A stretch of 43,773 bases of DNA from Davidsoniella eucalypti (Eukaryota; Ascomycota; Sordariomycetes; Microascales; Ceratocystidaceae): assembly GCA_004009845.1 (NCBI GenBank), contig RMBW01000163.1:1-43773 (forward strand), written 5' to 3'. The notes beneath the pieces are model-generated. The model was not told the DNA's origin. It ran no database searches and saw only the letters and a program-made list of their open reading frames with translations. Positions 30,180 through 40,596 of this stretch are shown here, piece after piece. A program made the position numbers and the translations under genes. Numbering within the stretch: the first letter of the stretch is position 1; every line of letters begins with the position of its first letter.

Positions 30180-30545
30180 AGAGCCGGAAATGTCGGGCAA
30201 CTGGAACCTTCAAAGTGTTGCCCTCCGAGTGTGAGTGTGAATTCCTGAGCAGCGGAGATGAGGCTCGGGAGACCAGCGATCGCGAAAAGTGTAGAGAAAA
30301 GGGGGTGGGCGGTCGTTGGTGAGAATGACCCTCGAGAGGGGAAGAAACAGGCTCAAGGCCTCACAAAACGGTGCATCATGAAATAAATCAATAGATGGGA
30401 GAGAATGGACAGCGACATTGGTGATATGTGCTGGTCGCTCTTAAAAACCCACAACAAAGGGGAATTTTTCGTCTTTGGACAAAGGAGGAGGCACCGAAAA
30501 CTCAAAGGTACCCCCCCGAGGGTTGTAGGAGGGAAGGTTGTCACT
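30180..30545 (+). repeat. dispersed repeat R1 (copy 3)
   Basis: This stretch matches 8700-9030 in the same orientation and 15290-15731 in reverse. Shared landmarks are GGGAGACCAGCGATCGCGA, CCCTCGAGAGGGGA, AAAGGAGGAGGCACC-like words and the common end GTAGGAGGGAAGGTTGT. The three copies have different flanks, so R1 behaves as a mobile unit or part of one. It sits directly upstream of a LINE RNase H relic. Confidence 0.7.
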
Positions 30546-30599
30546 CACTACATCCCAAAAAAGAAGAAGCAAAGGAAATCCACCTGGCAACCCTAGCAA

Positions 30600-30968
30600 C
30601 CCTATGGTTGGGCGAAGCCTATTGTTTGTACACTGACGGGTCTATGGAGGGCGACAAGTCCTCTTATGCCTTTGTCGATATGGACAATAAAACGGTGCGG
30701 TTTCAAGAGGCAAATGCCTTGGGGCCTTACACTGAGGTTGCAGACTGCGAAAGCTATGCGATCTACAGAGCCCTTTGCTACGTTCGAAAAACTGCCAATA
30801 CGGAAACGAGTCCTGATCTTTGTCGATAGCCAATCTGCCATCCAAAGAGTACGGAAGCCTGGTATATTCACGAACCTCATAGAGAAGCTAAACCTGCAGG
30901 ACCTCGACACCAGTATAGAAATACACTGGTGCCCTGGACATGTTCATTCCACCACGGAGTGCCTCTGA
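30600..30968 (+). pseudogene. LINE ORF2 relic: RNase H domain
   Basis: Two overlapping frames make one RNase H domain of the kind found at the end of Tad-type LINE polyproteins. The first gives CLYTDGSMEGDKSS and the second acidic residue in CESYAIYRAL; the second gives IFVDSQSAIQRV and IHWCPGHV. Three acidic active-site residues are recognisable (in YTDGS, CESYA and FVDSQ). A frame change lies at about 30775. The domain is cut right after the WCPGH segment, before the usual final N-E-x-A-D. It is therefore a dead fragment without reverse transcriptase. Confidence 0.75.
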
Positions 30969-30969
30969 C

Positions 30970-31240
30970 CGCTGCAAGGTGACTTCGTCCAGCGGGGCAT
31001 GGTAGCAGCAAGGGCTGTATCAATGGCTCCGTTCAGTCGGTCAACTGCTTCATCTAGTAGGTCCGTGTTGGGAGGAGAAGATGGGGATGGGAGAGAGGGG
31101 AGGGGGAGTAATCTGAAGGAGCTTCTCAGCTCCGGCACTCTATTGAGGTCAAGAATGTAGCCTAGGGGTGGGGCCGAGGGTAAGGGCCTCCGGGGAGTTT
31201 AGTCCAGATTATGGAATGGTCAGAGGTGGTGTCCAAATTA
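30970..31240 (-). pseudogene. LINE ORF2 relic: endonuclease end and linker to RT
   Basis: On the minus strand, a TSDHSIIW word (about 31220) corresponds to the SDH catalytic motif at the end of an APE-type endonuclease. Further on, a frame reads LLDEAVDRLNGAIDTALAAT and then a PRWTKSPCSG segment, the usual linker between endonuclease and reverse transcriptase in fungal Tad-like LINEs. Frame changes separate the two. The RNase H relic next to it points the other way, so the two come from different insertions or an inversion. Confidence 0.55.
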
Positions 31241-31394
31241 TGAATAAATAAACAAATAAGGGTCCTCACTGGGTAAAAGGGAGTATTCTATCACATGTGG
31301 AAATATTAATAGTTGACAACCTTATTATGATGCTATTAAAGTGTCTATGAAAACCCCCCAAAAAACTCAAAAACCTCAAAAAACAGGCCCTTCT

Positions 31395-34015
31395 TCACTC
31401 TACAGTCATTTGAGTTTGCATAGGAGAATACCTCTTAGTCTTTCGCTCGAAAACTACACTGGCATGGTCAAATTCTCTCTTTCTTGACGGAGGCCGTTCC
31501 TGAATCTTAGCCCTGTCGAAATCAATAACCATGAGTTTCTTTGTTTGGGAATCAAAGAGAACATTCCTAGCCTCCAGATCTCCATGTTCAACCCCATAGT
31601 ACCTGATTTGCTGGGCAATAGGCTTCAGATATTCGTAGTGTTCATCCAGTCTTTTCACAGGTTCTCCAGCATAAGCCATCAAGAGAACATGTCTACAATC
31701 GTGAAGCTGAATCAACAGGCTCTGTTTGATATCAATCTTCCCAAGACAGACTGGAATAGACTTTCCCTGGAGATACTTCAGTCTAGAGTAGACATCAATT
31801 TCATTCTGAAGCAACCCAAGAGACTCTGCTTCAATTGCTTTGCCAACCAGAGTGTATCCAAATGGATGTGCAGTGGCCTTGACTAGATTTCCAATAGCAC
31901 CATGCCGTTTCAACACATCAAGGTCATTGTCGAGATTAGTGTCCATCTGAGTCTTGATAATCTTTAGGAGTTGAGCGACCCCAATAGCATGTTTATTCGA
32001 GGCAGTATCTGCGTTTGCCTTTCTGTGAAGTGAAACATTAGGACAATGTTCATCGAGACTCTGGTGATGCACAAGGCTATATAGGCATTGCTGTGTGCAG
32101 TATCTATTTTGTGGATGTCGTATAGGTAGAGAGCCGCTAGTTCCAGTAGTTTGATGATCTGATGTTGCTGAGCCAGGATTGTTGTTGGTACTACTACTAG
32201 TGCTGTTGTCGGGGATATCACTCTGAGATTGATCTCCATAGCGGCCAGGCAGGTAGACAAGTCTGGATTTCCGTTCGGCCTGTGCTTGTTGGCTATCCAT
32301 TGGCTGTTCGAGGGACAAAAGTGATATTGTCAAGATATGGGCAACTGGCGTCTGCTTGATAGAATCGATCTCTTCTTCAATGACCTTGGGATCTTGAGGA
32401 CCATCTTGCACTGTACGGAGTGGTATGCTAGATATAGACTCTCGAGGAATAGAAAGATAGTAGGATAATATACTGGGATCATCTTTATCTACATGGAGAA
32501 AGACAAAGCATTCACCAGTTGTGATATATCCATACTGAAGCCCAGAGTTTATCAGATAGTGAAAGATTTGGGTTATGGCATAGGCAGTGAACTGGCTGAG
32601 CCTGTTGAATTTTTCCTCCTCGGTTTCCTCTTTTTTGGCGACATTGATCTTTTTTCCCGCAACAAGGTCATAGAAGACAGATGGCTCAGCATTGGAAAGA
32701 TATGCAAGAGCCCTCCGGAGAAATGCAGGGGGAATCTTATGGGCGCCTTGTATTCCACAATAAACAAGTTCCTCTCCGGGTCTTCAGAACCTTCAGGATT
32801 CTTATATCCTACCAGAGTACAATCAGCATCGAAGCGTCGGCTTTGCAATGATAGCTTGGCTGCAGGACTATCATTTGTAGAAGTATGTGATCTAGGTCGC
32901 TTTTTGCTGGACCTTCCGTGGGGTACAGGACGCGTGGGAGGAGGCACAACATTGCCTGTTGCATCTGATGGGCTAGCATCTGGCAGGGTGTGGGTATCCG
33001 AGAGATCAGAATCTGATACGCCAATATTCGCAGGGCCGTCAGTTACGGAACAATGAGCTACTCGTATCCTTGTTGGTCGACTAGGCTGGGCCAAAGATCC
33101 GGTTGCCAATCGGGCAGCTGAATGATACCGTGAACTAGTACTGAAATCCACGTTTTTGATACCATCATATGCTGTTTTCGTGCCATCTTTTCTGTGTTGT
33201 AAAAAGATATTGATGACATTTTTCACATGAAGCTCGATAGCCAAATAGGAAAAAGAGACAACTTCGTTCTCACTTGACAGTTTCTTAGCCGAAGTTTCCT
33301 GGTTAGCTGCAATAAAAGAAATGCTTCTGAAAAGTTTTTGTTTGCCGAAGAAAGTAGAGAACTGAGTGAACTTTTGTTCATGAATGCTCTCAAAATTGGT
33401 CCAAGATTTCAAGAGACGTGGATATAGCCGGTTATGAACCAAAGTAGGCCCGCCAGTTGTATGGAGGTTTGTATTGGGCTCCAGTGTCAATGCTTGGTAG
33501 TTGAGTGAAAAAGTGTTGTAAAGAAGTGTTGGGAAGTCAGAAAGCACAATGAAATTTTGAGCAGCTTCTTTTTCCTGTCGTTCTTTCTCGGTACGTGCTT
33601 CGGCTGCTTCGGTGCGTGCTTCAGCTGCTTCTCTGGCGAGCCGTTCTTCTTCAGCGCGTGCTTGGGCTTGTGCAAGATTTTTGGCGTTTTCTTCATTCTC
33701 GAGTCGTTCTTTCTCGGTACGTGCTTCGGCTGCTTCGGTGCGTGCTTCGGCTGCTTCTCTGGCGAGCCGTTCTTCTTCAGCGCGTGCTTGGGCTTGTGCA
33801 AGATTTTTGGCGTTTTCTTCATTCTCGAGTCGTTCTTTCTCGATACGTGCTTCGGCTGCTTCGGTGCGTGCTTCGGCTGCTTTGACTGCTTTGACGAGTT
33901 CTTCGTCGTGCTGTTGCTTTTGTCTTTGGAGAGCTTCCGCAATAGCCCTGTCTAGATTACTTTGGCTCGGCATTGCTTCGGACTCAGGGGCCGATGATGC
34001 TTCCACTTCATCCAT
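31395..34015 (-). pseudogene. coiled-coil / PD-(D/E)XK nuclease-like / protein kinase, frame-shifted
   Basis: The ATG at 34015 opens a frame that runs to about 32741. It encodes an Ala/Glu/Arg-rich coiled coil (residues about 15-150), a helical region, a basic KKRPRS patch that could be a nuclear-localisation signal, and a nuclease-like motif, DADCTLVGY followed by LFIVEYKAP (D...ExK). One base later the continuation is in another frame, which stays open from about 32740 to the stop at 31395. This second part ends with a protein kinase whose VGK lysine, NEIDVY glutamate, YGVEHGDLEARN catalytic loop and IDFD metal loop are all present. A Cys-containing CTQQCL linker precedes the kinase. The arrangement recalls Crinkler-type effectors and the many transposon-associated fungal kinases. 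Only one frame change was found in about 870 codons, directly after the ExK motif near 32740, so either a sequence error or a young pseudogene is possible. Confidence 0.65.
33581..33885 (-). repeat. 126-bp tandem repeat in the coiled-coil exon
   Basis: The word TTCTTTCTCG recurs at 33581, 33707 and 33833, exactly 126 bp apart, so each unit adds 42 residues. The units are almost identical, with only a few base changes, and encode EARTEAAEARTEKER-type heptads. There are two full copies and a third partial one. Perfect period and near identity point to recent expansion. Confidence 0.9.
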
Positions 34016-34930
34016 GATTGGCAAATCGTTTTGTGAGTAGAGAAAGGGAAGAATAGATGATATGTAGTTGTAGAAGTGTTGTTGAATGATAGATAGAGAG
34101 AAATGAAGATCAAGGAATCAGAAGTGAAAGGTGTGGTTGATTGTTGTTGTTATTATTGTCCTTGGGTGAACAAGGTTAGGCAGCCACCATGGTGTTAGGC
34201 TGGGTTTGAGAAATACCTTTATGGTCATGTGACACGTGCTATATCAAGACAAATTGGATGGAATTAGATGGTACAAACAAACCGAGCTACAGTCACAACC
34301 ATTTTCATGCCAAACTGCTCAAAGTTCTTGCTCGCTTAAAGCCCATCCGAATTTTGAAGTAGGTGGCTAAGATTCCATCACACACAATAGCTAGTAGCAC
34401 TCCACATGCTCTGAAATGGTGTTAAGAAGCAACTTGGAAATTATTGAGCAGCTTCACTGGAAACCTCACTTGCTGTGCAAAATTACAAGCTTTTCTTTGG
34501 GACTTGGGGGCATGATAAACCACTTCAAAGATGGACCAAAATTCATCATCTTGCCAAAGCCTTCATACTCATATTCTTCAAGCTTTACATCCTCTGTCAA
34601 CTGTTCTCTCTGCATGAAAATGATATATTTAATAAATAATCATTCCACCCTTTTTAATATCAATGAAACTACTCATAAATGTCTTACTCTGAGCTCTGTA
34701 GTGGCAAAACTTCATATATACATGACTTTGATAATATGAAGATGTCACCTTGCAAAATGGGCAGTTTTTACGAGGCTTGAAGGGCTTATAATGATGATTC
34801 CATAGTTATAGGCGGAGATACCTGAAGTATCCCCCCTACAGTAAAAATTTAAAAATAAAAAAAAACATACTATATGTAGGAGGTTGAGATAACAATAAAA
34901 GCACGGTATGTTTTATGCGATTAGGATGGT
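34016..34930. other. upstream region of the kinase gene, no gene seen
   Basis: About 0.9 kb including the probable promoter of the frame-shifted kinase gene. The only frame over 100 codons (34416-34739, plus) has no recognisable motif and unremarkable composition, so I do not call it. Confidence 0.4.
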
Positions 34931-34970
34931 TGATTTTGATTTGATTATATTTAACGTCTACCTAAATCAA
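34931..34970 (-). mobile_element. short LINE/SINE 3' tail remnant
   Basis: About 40 bp match 15995-16034, the tail of the nested SINE-like element. On the minus strand it reads TGATTTAGGTAGACGTTAAA, then TATA and AATCAAATC repeats. Only the 3' end is present, as in a severely 5'-truncated insertion. It borders a kinase relic to its right. Confidence 0.7.
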
Positions 34971-35187
34971 CAGAGGAATGAAAAGGAGCAATCAGGGATT
35001 TAGCTATTAAGTGAAGCTTATAGTTAGGGCACTTCTTATCGAGTTGTCGATTGAACTTGAGGCCAAGTAGACAAGCCTGTGTACAATATTCATCAAGCGG
35101 GGGCCTGGCAACTGAGTCAACGGCGTGTTGTCGCCCAGTTACATTCGAGGATTGGGCCTGATCAAGAAACACCTTGAAAAAGTACAA
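34971..35187 (-). pseudogene. relic of the same kinase family (Cys-rich linker)
   Basis: The minus-strand frame contains PPLDEYCTQACLLGLKFN, then LDKKCPNYKLH. This aligns with the linker just before the kinase domain in the gene at 31395-34015, which reads RYCTQQCL, then LDEHCPN and LHRK. The kinase domain that should follow is missing: the frame ends at the retroelement tail at 34970. It is therefore a truncated copy, the third piece of this kinase family in the window. Confidence 0.6.
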
Positions 35188-36859
35188 GGTTTGGCGATTT
35201 CCATGATGCTTGGCACCTACAAGCAGGCTCCGAAACGAGCTTGTGAAATAGAGGCTGGCATTAAACCAGTTGAGATCAACTTGGAATGGAATAACCTAAA
35301 GTACGGAACAAGACTTCTACAATTCCCTAAACACCACCCCATACGTCATTGCGCCCAACCCACCAAGGACCATCTGAACTCGGAGTCTGGCTTTGAGTCT
35401 CTTGGTATCTTGGGTCCCTACAAATTGAAGCGAGAGTCACAAGTGCAAGCAATTGCCGTGGACATCAAGACTACTATTGTCATGGATTTATGGTGGTAGC
35501 GGAACTGTTACCCTTCCATTGCATTTCTAAATCAGGAGCACACGGATAAATCCAACCACAGCATGATCACCAGTCTATAGCACTAGTTTTAGTGCGCCTG
35601 ATCTCAACTTTAGAGCCACTGACCCCAGTGAAAAAGACCTACGACATCTTGGCTACATATATACTACAACAATATATATGTATATCAAGCACTACTATCA
35701 ACCACGTTGTGTTGCTGATGCTCACTAAGACGATTTTCTATGTTACACACTTGTTGCAAACATCTATGCGTATATGTATAAGAGTACTCACATATCTGTA
35801 CATCAAATCCTACTAACATCATTCTTGCCCCCCCCCCTATCTTAGTTCTACGATTTTTCTACTACAATAGCATAATTTGCTACATTGTATCATCAACTTA
35901 GAAAAGGCGGCCTAATCATTCAAAACTACGAAAATGGCATTTTTCTAGGCTAAGTATAAACAACAATGTGACCACCAACCTGGCTCATTTATCAAATGTC
36001 GGACTGTTTCCCGACAATATATTCTCACCACCGGCTTGATAGCATTAGTTTTTACTATCACCGCTTCAACATCACCTATAGTGTGTGTTGTTTCCGCTAT
36101 CAGTTAATAATTATGGTTTATTTCTGATTTTGTTACGAAGTCAATAATCTGATTTAACGATAGTTTGCCTGCCACTCCACAAAATAGCTGTCCTTCTCCA
36201 CACGATAAATTCTCCACTTTCTCGACTTAGTCACCGGCTAATCCCGGCCCGATATTACCAGCCATCGTTTTATAGTCTTGGGAGAGGTTGATAGTAGTAA
36301 GATAGTGCTACAATGAAGTACACGGAGAATTGAAGTAGAATAGTGAAGTTAAGAATCCGTGTTATTCACCGCTAGGGCTCACAAGGCACAAGGGTCAAGT
36401 AAAATATATAAAAATTAATTCACTAATCTTATGGAGCTATAGAGAGCTATGAAGATGTTGGTAAATTATGTAAGTGGTTTTATATTGGACTATTAAAATT
36501 AGCATAGGATAACTACACACTAAAAGATAGGAAGATTCATCCTATTCCGAGGAGTAATTGGGGTAGCTAAAGGTGGTGGGTAGTCTTGTTCAATATCGAT
36601 TTACATGCATATAGTGCAGTTAACGCACGGAGTCTATATGTATACATTAGACAATACCAAGACTTTATGTATTGTTGATCTTATAACTACCTGCTCTATC
36701 CCCAAGATATTTCGAGTTTTATTCACAATAGAGATTACCACCTGGGTTTCATTCTGCTTTGCCACTGCTTTCTTCTACTCTCAACATAGAATCCCACATA
36801 CTCTTCTTTCTTGATATAGGTTGTACGGAATATCTTGCACTTTTTGCTCAAACTTTACG
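35188..36859. other. AT-rich intergenic, no gene seen
   Basis: About 1.7 kb separating the repeat-rich part from the core genes. A plus-strand frame at 35125-35499 is open for 124 codons but crosses the kinase relic on the opposite strand and has no motif. A C-run (about 35829-35838) and several TA runs occur. The last ~100 bp before 36860 are pyrimidine-rich, as in fungal transcript leaders. Confidence 0.4.
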
Positions 36860-38657
36860 ATGACGTGCAAGATAAGCTTACTTGGGGGTGCCGCATTGGC
36901 TATTAGTGGTGCTCATGGTTATGTGTCTAATATGAGCACCAACTCCCAGCAACTCCTAAACGAGACCATGTCGTGGATGGATGATTTCTATGATCCCAAA
37001 GCTGGCTATCTATACGGTTTCAGTGCTACGGTTGCTCTGCACCACGAGACTCGCAGTTCATCGTGGTACGCCTTTGGGCTTCTAGCCCGTAATAATGGTA
37101 CTGATGCTGAAGATGCGGATAAGATTATCAAAAACATCATCAGTGGCCAGTTCAAGAATGTCGAGGACCAGTGGTAAGTGAACACAAAAGCTATATTCCC
37201 GAGCAAGCATGGATGAGTCTAGCTTGTTTGCATATCTCGGGCTGTACGAGACTGTAACTATATTCGGTTACTAACATCATATAAATAGGTATGGTGATTA
37301 CCAACAAGAGCCGGAAGAGCCAGAACTTGGATCACCCGCTTACCCGCCTACTATGTACGGCTCTTGGGATCCTAACTGGCGTGGCTTCATTGGAACCACA
37401 TTCATCATGATGATGGAGGAGTTCCCCCACCTGATCAGCAACAGCACTCAGAATCTGATCCTGGAGTCTCTGTACAATGCTACCAAAGGAGATGAATACC
37501 GTGTTGGAGGTGTAGATGATGACAACCTGTATGCTTCATACAGCAATCCGGTAAGTGCTATTTAATCCCGCAAGCCAAAGCTTTCGTTTGACTAACCAGC
37601 ATACTACCAGTCTATAATGCGCGCATTTGCGTCCGGATGGACCGGCCGTCGCCTCGGAGAATGCAATATGACGCAGAGCGGTGAAAAGTATGCACAGGAG
37701 ATTCTGGATCTGTTCAACCGCAACAACACTCTGTCGGAGTTCAATTCGGGTACCTACACCGGTGTCTCCCTCTATGGATTGCTTCTATGGTCCAAGTATC
37801 TTCCAGATACATCTGTCATGAAGCAGAATGGCCCTCGTATGCTCCGCGAGACCTGGTCTGCCGTATCTCAGCTTTGGCACCCAGAGATGAAGAACATGGC
37901 CGGTCCTTGGGATAGATCATATGGCTTTGACATGAACCGATATGTCTCGCTCATGGCCTTGTGGTTTTGGATCTTTATCGGTAAAGAGAGCTCGTCTCTG
38001 ATTGACAGACCTTATGTCATGTCTCACATGGCCGACTATGCCTATGGCCCGCTATTTGCAGTTTTGGGCGACTTTCATAGATCTCTTGTTGCGGATGATC
38101 TTGTCGAGGGCCTATCCACGTTCAGCGGCGAGCATGTTTTCACTGCTTCTACTTACTACCCGCCGTACGACTACTACCCGCGCAATATCACCACCTGGCT
38201 GTCTGAGAACATCACGATTGGTGCCGAAGCCTTCCACGAGAACGTCGTTGGCGGCCCTGCTCGCTCGCAGACCTCGTTCAACCCTGCCGTTGTGCAATGG
38301 AAGCACAGCGATATGATCATGTTCATGTCTTTATACTCTACTGAAATGTGGATGGAAGTCGATGTTTCTGCTAACAAGTTGGCACTTCAATACCCCAACG
38401 GTACTGACGAGTCTATCTTCACCTTCGTCGTCGCAACGTCGCCTGAGAAAGTCACCTACTCTGGCTGGGAAGATGTTCCTGGCATAACAGTCAACGTCAC
38501 CGGCAACGTGAACCTTACTTATTCGTTAAGCTTTGCTGGCACTCGCGGCGGTTCCGATAGTCCTATTCGGGATTTCGAGTACTGGAATTTCACTTACACA
38601 ATGCCGGAAAACTTCGTTGGCATTCCTCAAATTGAGCTATCCCTAATTGAGGATTGA
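36860..38657 (+). CDS. secreted protein of unknown function, 540 aa
   Basis: Three exons, 36860-37173, 37289-37550 and 37611-38657, join in frame through introns of 115 bp (GTAAGT to AATAG) and 60 bp (GTAAGT to CCAG). The N-terminus MTCKISLLGGAALAISGAHG is a classical signal peptide, and at least eight N-x-S/T sites follow, so the protein should be secreted and glycosylated. Aromatic, repeated helical segments (for example GPWDRSYGFDMNRYVSLMALW) suggest an alpha-helical toroid like those of some glycoside hydrolases, and the last ~130 residues look beta-rich. I recognise it as a conserved fungal secreted protein without a known activity; no CAZy family can be assigned from memory. The intact frames and clean splice sites argue for a functional gene. 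Confidence 0.85.
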
Positions 38658-39152
38658 AGTGAAAGAATAATATTTATGTATAGGTATAATATATAATAAA
38701 ACCTTCATGGTTCCCGACTTTACAAACAACTTTGTAAAGTCGTTTTATGGTGATGGGCTGAGTTTTTGTATCATAATATGAACTAGGGACTCGAGGCAGT
38801 ATTGCGCCATTTTCTTAGTCAGAGTGTTCATTGTGTGGACATAAAAAGATTTCCGATTACCTTGTATTTCCGGCTCGCTTATAGACAACGCTATGTACAT
38901 TGAGTTATGTATTACTCCCTTGATTACAATGAATCGCGAGTTCATTAGTTGAGCCTATGATATCCTTTATGGAATATATTTATGGTGTCTTATTTAATCA
39001 AGAAACTTCTATAAGCTGTTGATATCTGGGGAGTTTGACCCTGGGTACTGTATTGGGGTTCTGTATAAAAAAAATTGTTATGGGTTCTGTCAGGTAGTAA
39101 CTCAGGTGACTGTGAACATGCTTGTTGTTCATTATAGTCATTGAGAACATAT
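38658..39152. other. convergent intergenic region
   Basis: About 0.5 kb between the 3' ends of the secreted-protein gene and the complex I gene. AATAATAT and ATAATAAAA words just after 38657 may serve polyadenylation. A perfect hairpin lies at 38715-38742 (listed separately). Nothing else was recognised. Confidence 0.45.
38715..38742. repeat. perfect 12-bp-stem hairpin
   Basis: CGACTTTACAAA (38715-38726) and TTTGTAAAGTCG (38731-38742) are exact reverse complements separated by the 4-nt loop CAAC. It follows the stop codon of the secreted-protein gene by about 60 bp, after an AT-rich polyadenylation-like stretch. Confidence 0.85.
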
Positions 39153-39794
39153 CTATGGATCAGGGTCACCGGCTTTTCTGGCCTATAATTTTGTTAGTAT
39201 CGAGAGTGTTTTTCCAAATGAGGTGGAAGATACCAACCCGAACTCCACCAGGACCACCAAGTTCTCTCTCGAGACCGCCTTCAAACTCGCGAGGATAGGC
39301 AACTCTATCAGGGTAGACATGCGAGACAACAGTAAGAACTCCAAAGAAGAGAGTTACAACTGTTGCAAGCATTATAGCACCCTTTCCCGGCGTTGTCCAG
39401 TCGTATTCATAGGAAGAAAACATGGCAAGAGTATCGTTATCTTCGTGAACCGGCTCACCAAAGTTGCGGCGTTCTTGCTTGTCCCACCAGTCGCCATAGG
39501 GATCACGGAATTGGCGTTTGATAGCAGGAGGGTTGATATAACCGCCGTTCTAGATAGTCTCATGGTTAGCCGCATGACCTCAGCATATGAGGCATATATC
39601 AGTGAGGAGTGAGTATGGCTTGCCATTTCGGGATCGGCTAATTCGGACATAGCTTTAGCTTCGGGAAAGTGTTTATCAAGCTGTGTACGGTTTCCGGTCA
39701 GAGTATCGGGGAGGAAAGTTCTCTTCTGTATCATAGATAGTCGGCCCTTCGAAGCGCGTAATGCCCGGAGCGTAGCCAGACGTTGGGGGACCAT
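39153..39794 (-). CDS. NADH:ubiquinone oxidoreductase subunit NDUFB8/ASHI (complex I)
   Basis: Three exons, 39794-39624, 39549-39238 and 39182-39153, give 170 aa. The first intron (39550-39623, 74 bp) starts with GCAAGC and ends CTAG, so it is a GC-AG intron; the second (39183-39237, 55 bp) runs GTTGGT to ATAG. The junctions recreate the family sequence DPEM-NGGYINPP and GGVR-ARKAGD. Conserved words include RTFLPDTLTG, QFRDPYGDWWDKQERRNFGE and YPREFEGGLERELGGPG. The basic N-terminus is a mitochondrial targeting peptide, and one membrane helix is seen at about residues 115-135 (IMLATVVTLFFGVLTVV). The protein is an accessory subunit of the inner-membrane arm of respiratory complex I. It is divergent from swr1. 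Confidence 0.92.
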
Positions 39795-40596
39795 CTGTTA
39801 TGTATAGGATTAGCCAATTGGCACATACGAAGACCATGCGATAAATGCCAGCATGGTGGCCGAGAGGCGTACCTTATCGATATGTTTGCGTAGCGCTTAG
39901 ATGGGGTTCCTCTTGTAAGTGAATTTGGCCGCGAATTGGTGTTGTACAGCAAGCCAATTGATTGCAAGCAATTGAGGTGCTAGACTATCGTTAGTCGAAG
40001 TTTAGTGTGGGTATGGGTGATAAAATGAGGCACGATGTTTTGCGGTTTAGCTGAGTCTTGGTAGGTGGGTCCGATTTTAGATTACCTTGCTGTTAATTGG
40101 ACAAGGCTAAAAAATAAAAGGCTTTTGTTTTTGTACAAGCAAGAGTAGTATTTACGGAGGCACAAGGCTAAGTTGATGCAAAAGTCTAGGTACCAACTAC
40201 CCACGTTAGTTGTAGCTATCATATATTACAGGTGATTGGTAATGATTCCCCACTGTACTCATACCAATACTTGTACATATTATTTGCAGTGGTATGTAAT
40301 GCTATGCACAGATGTATTAGGAAAAGATGTACTAGTAGAAGCTCTACAACAGTAGATCACAGCCTTCTAGACATTTTTTTCTGCACCACCCATCACCAAA
40401 TATTTGTGGCATTTTCTGTCGTATCGTGCGCTCTAATATCTTGGCCATGCTGAATTTTCGTTACAGTATTGGTTGCAACAGGACGAATCAGCCGACTTAA
40501 AAAAAAACCTTTGTTTTCACTGCCAATCCGAGCCCGGAAGCCGACTCGACATCATTGACCCTACAGCCAAGGCAAACTGTGCTCCGAAAGGCTATT
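39795..40596. promoter_or_regulatory. divergent promoter region of NDUFB8 and swr1
   Basis: About 0.8 kb separate the two start codons, which point away from each other, so both promoters lie here. I found no strong motif by eye. Short frames on either strand lack any family signature. Confidence 0.5.

Noticed and set aside
32412..32740. An intron between the nuclease-like and kinase parts of the 31-34-kb gene
   Set aside because: The kinase frame is open and sensible right up to the ExK region, so only a base or two is out of frame; there is no room for a spliceable intron.
33557..34040. Plus-strand Cys/Phe- and Ser/Ala-rich repeat frames
   Set aside because: They are antisense readings of the 126-bp coiled-coil repeat; the minus strand gives a sensible heptad protein.
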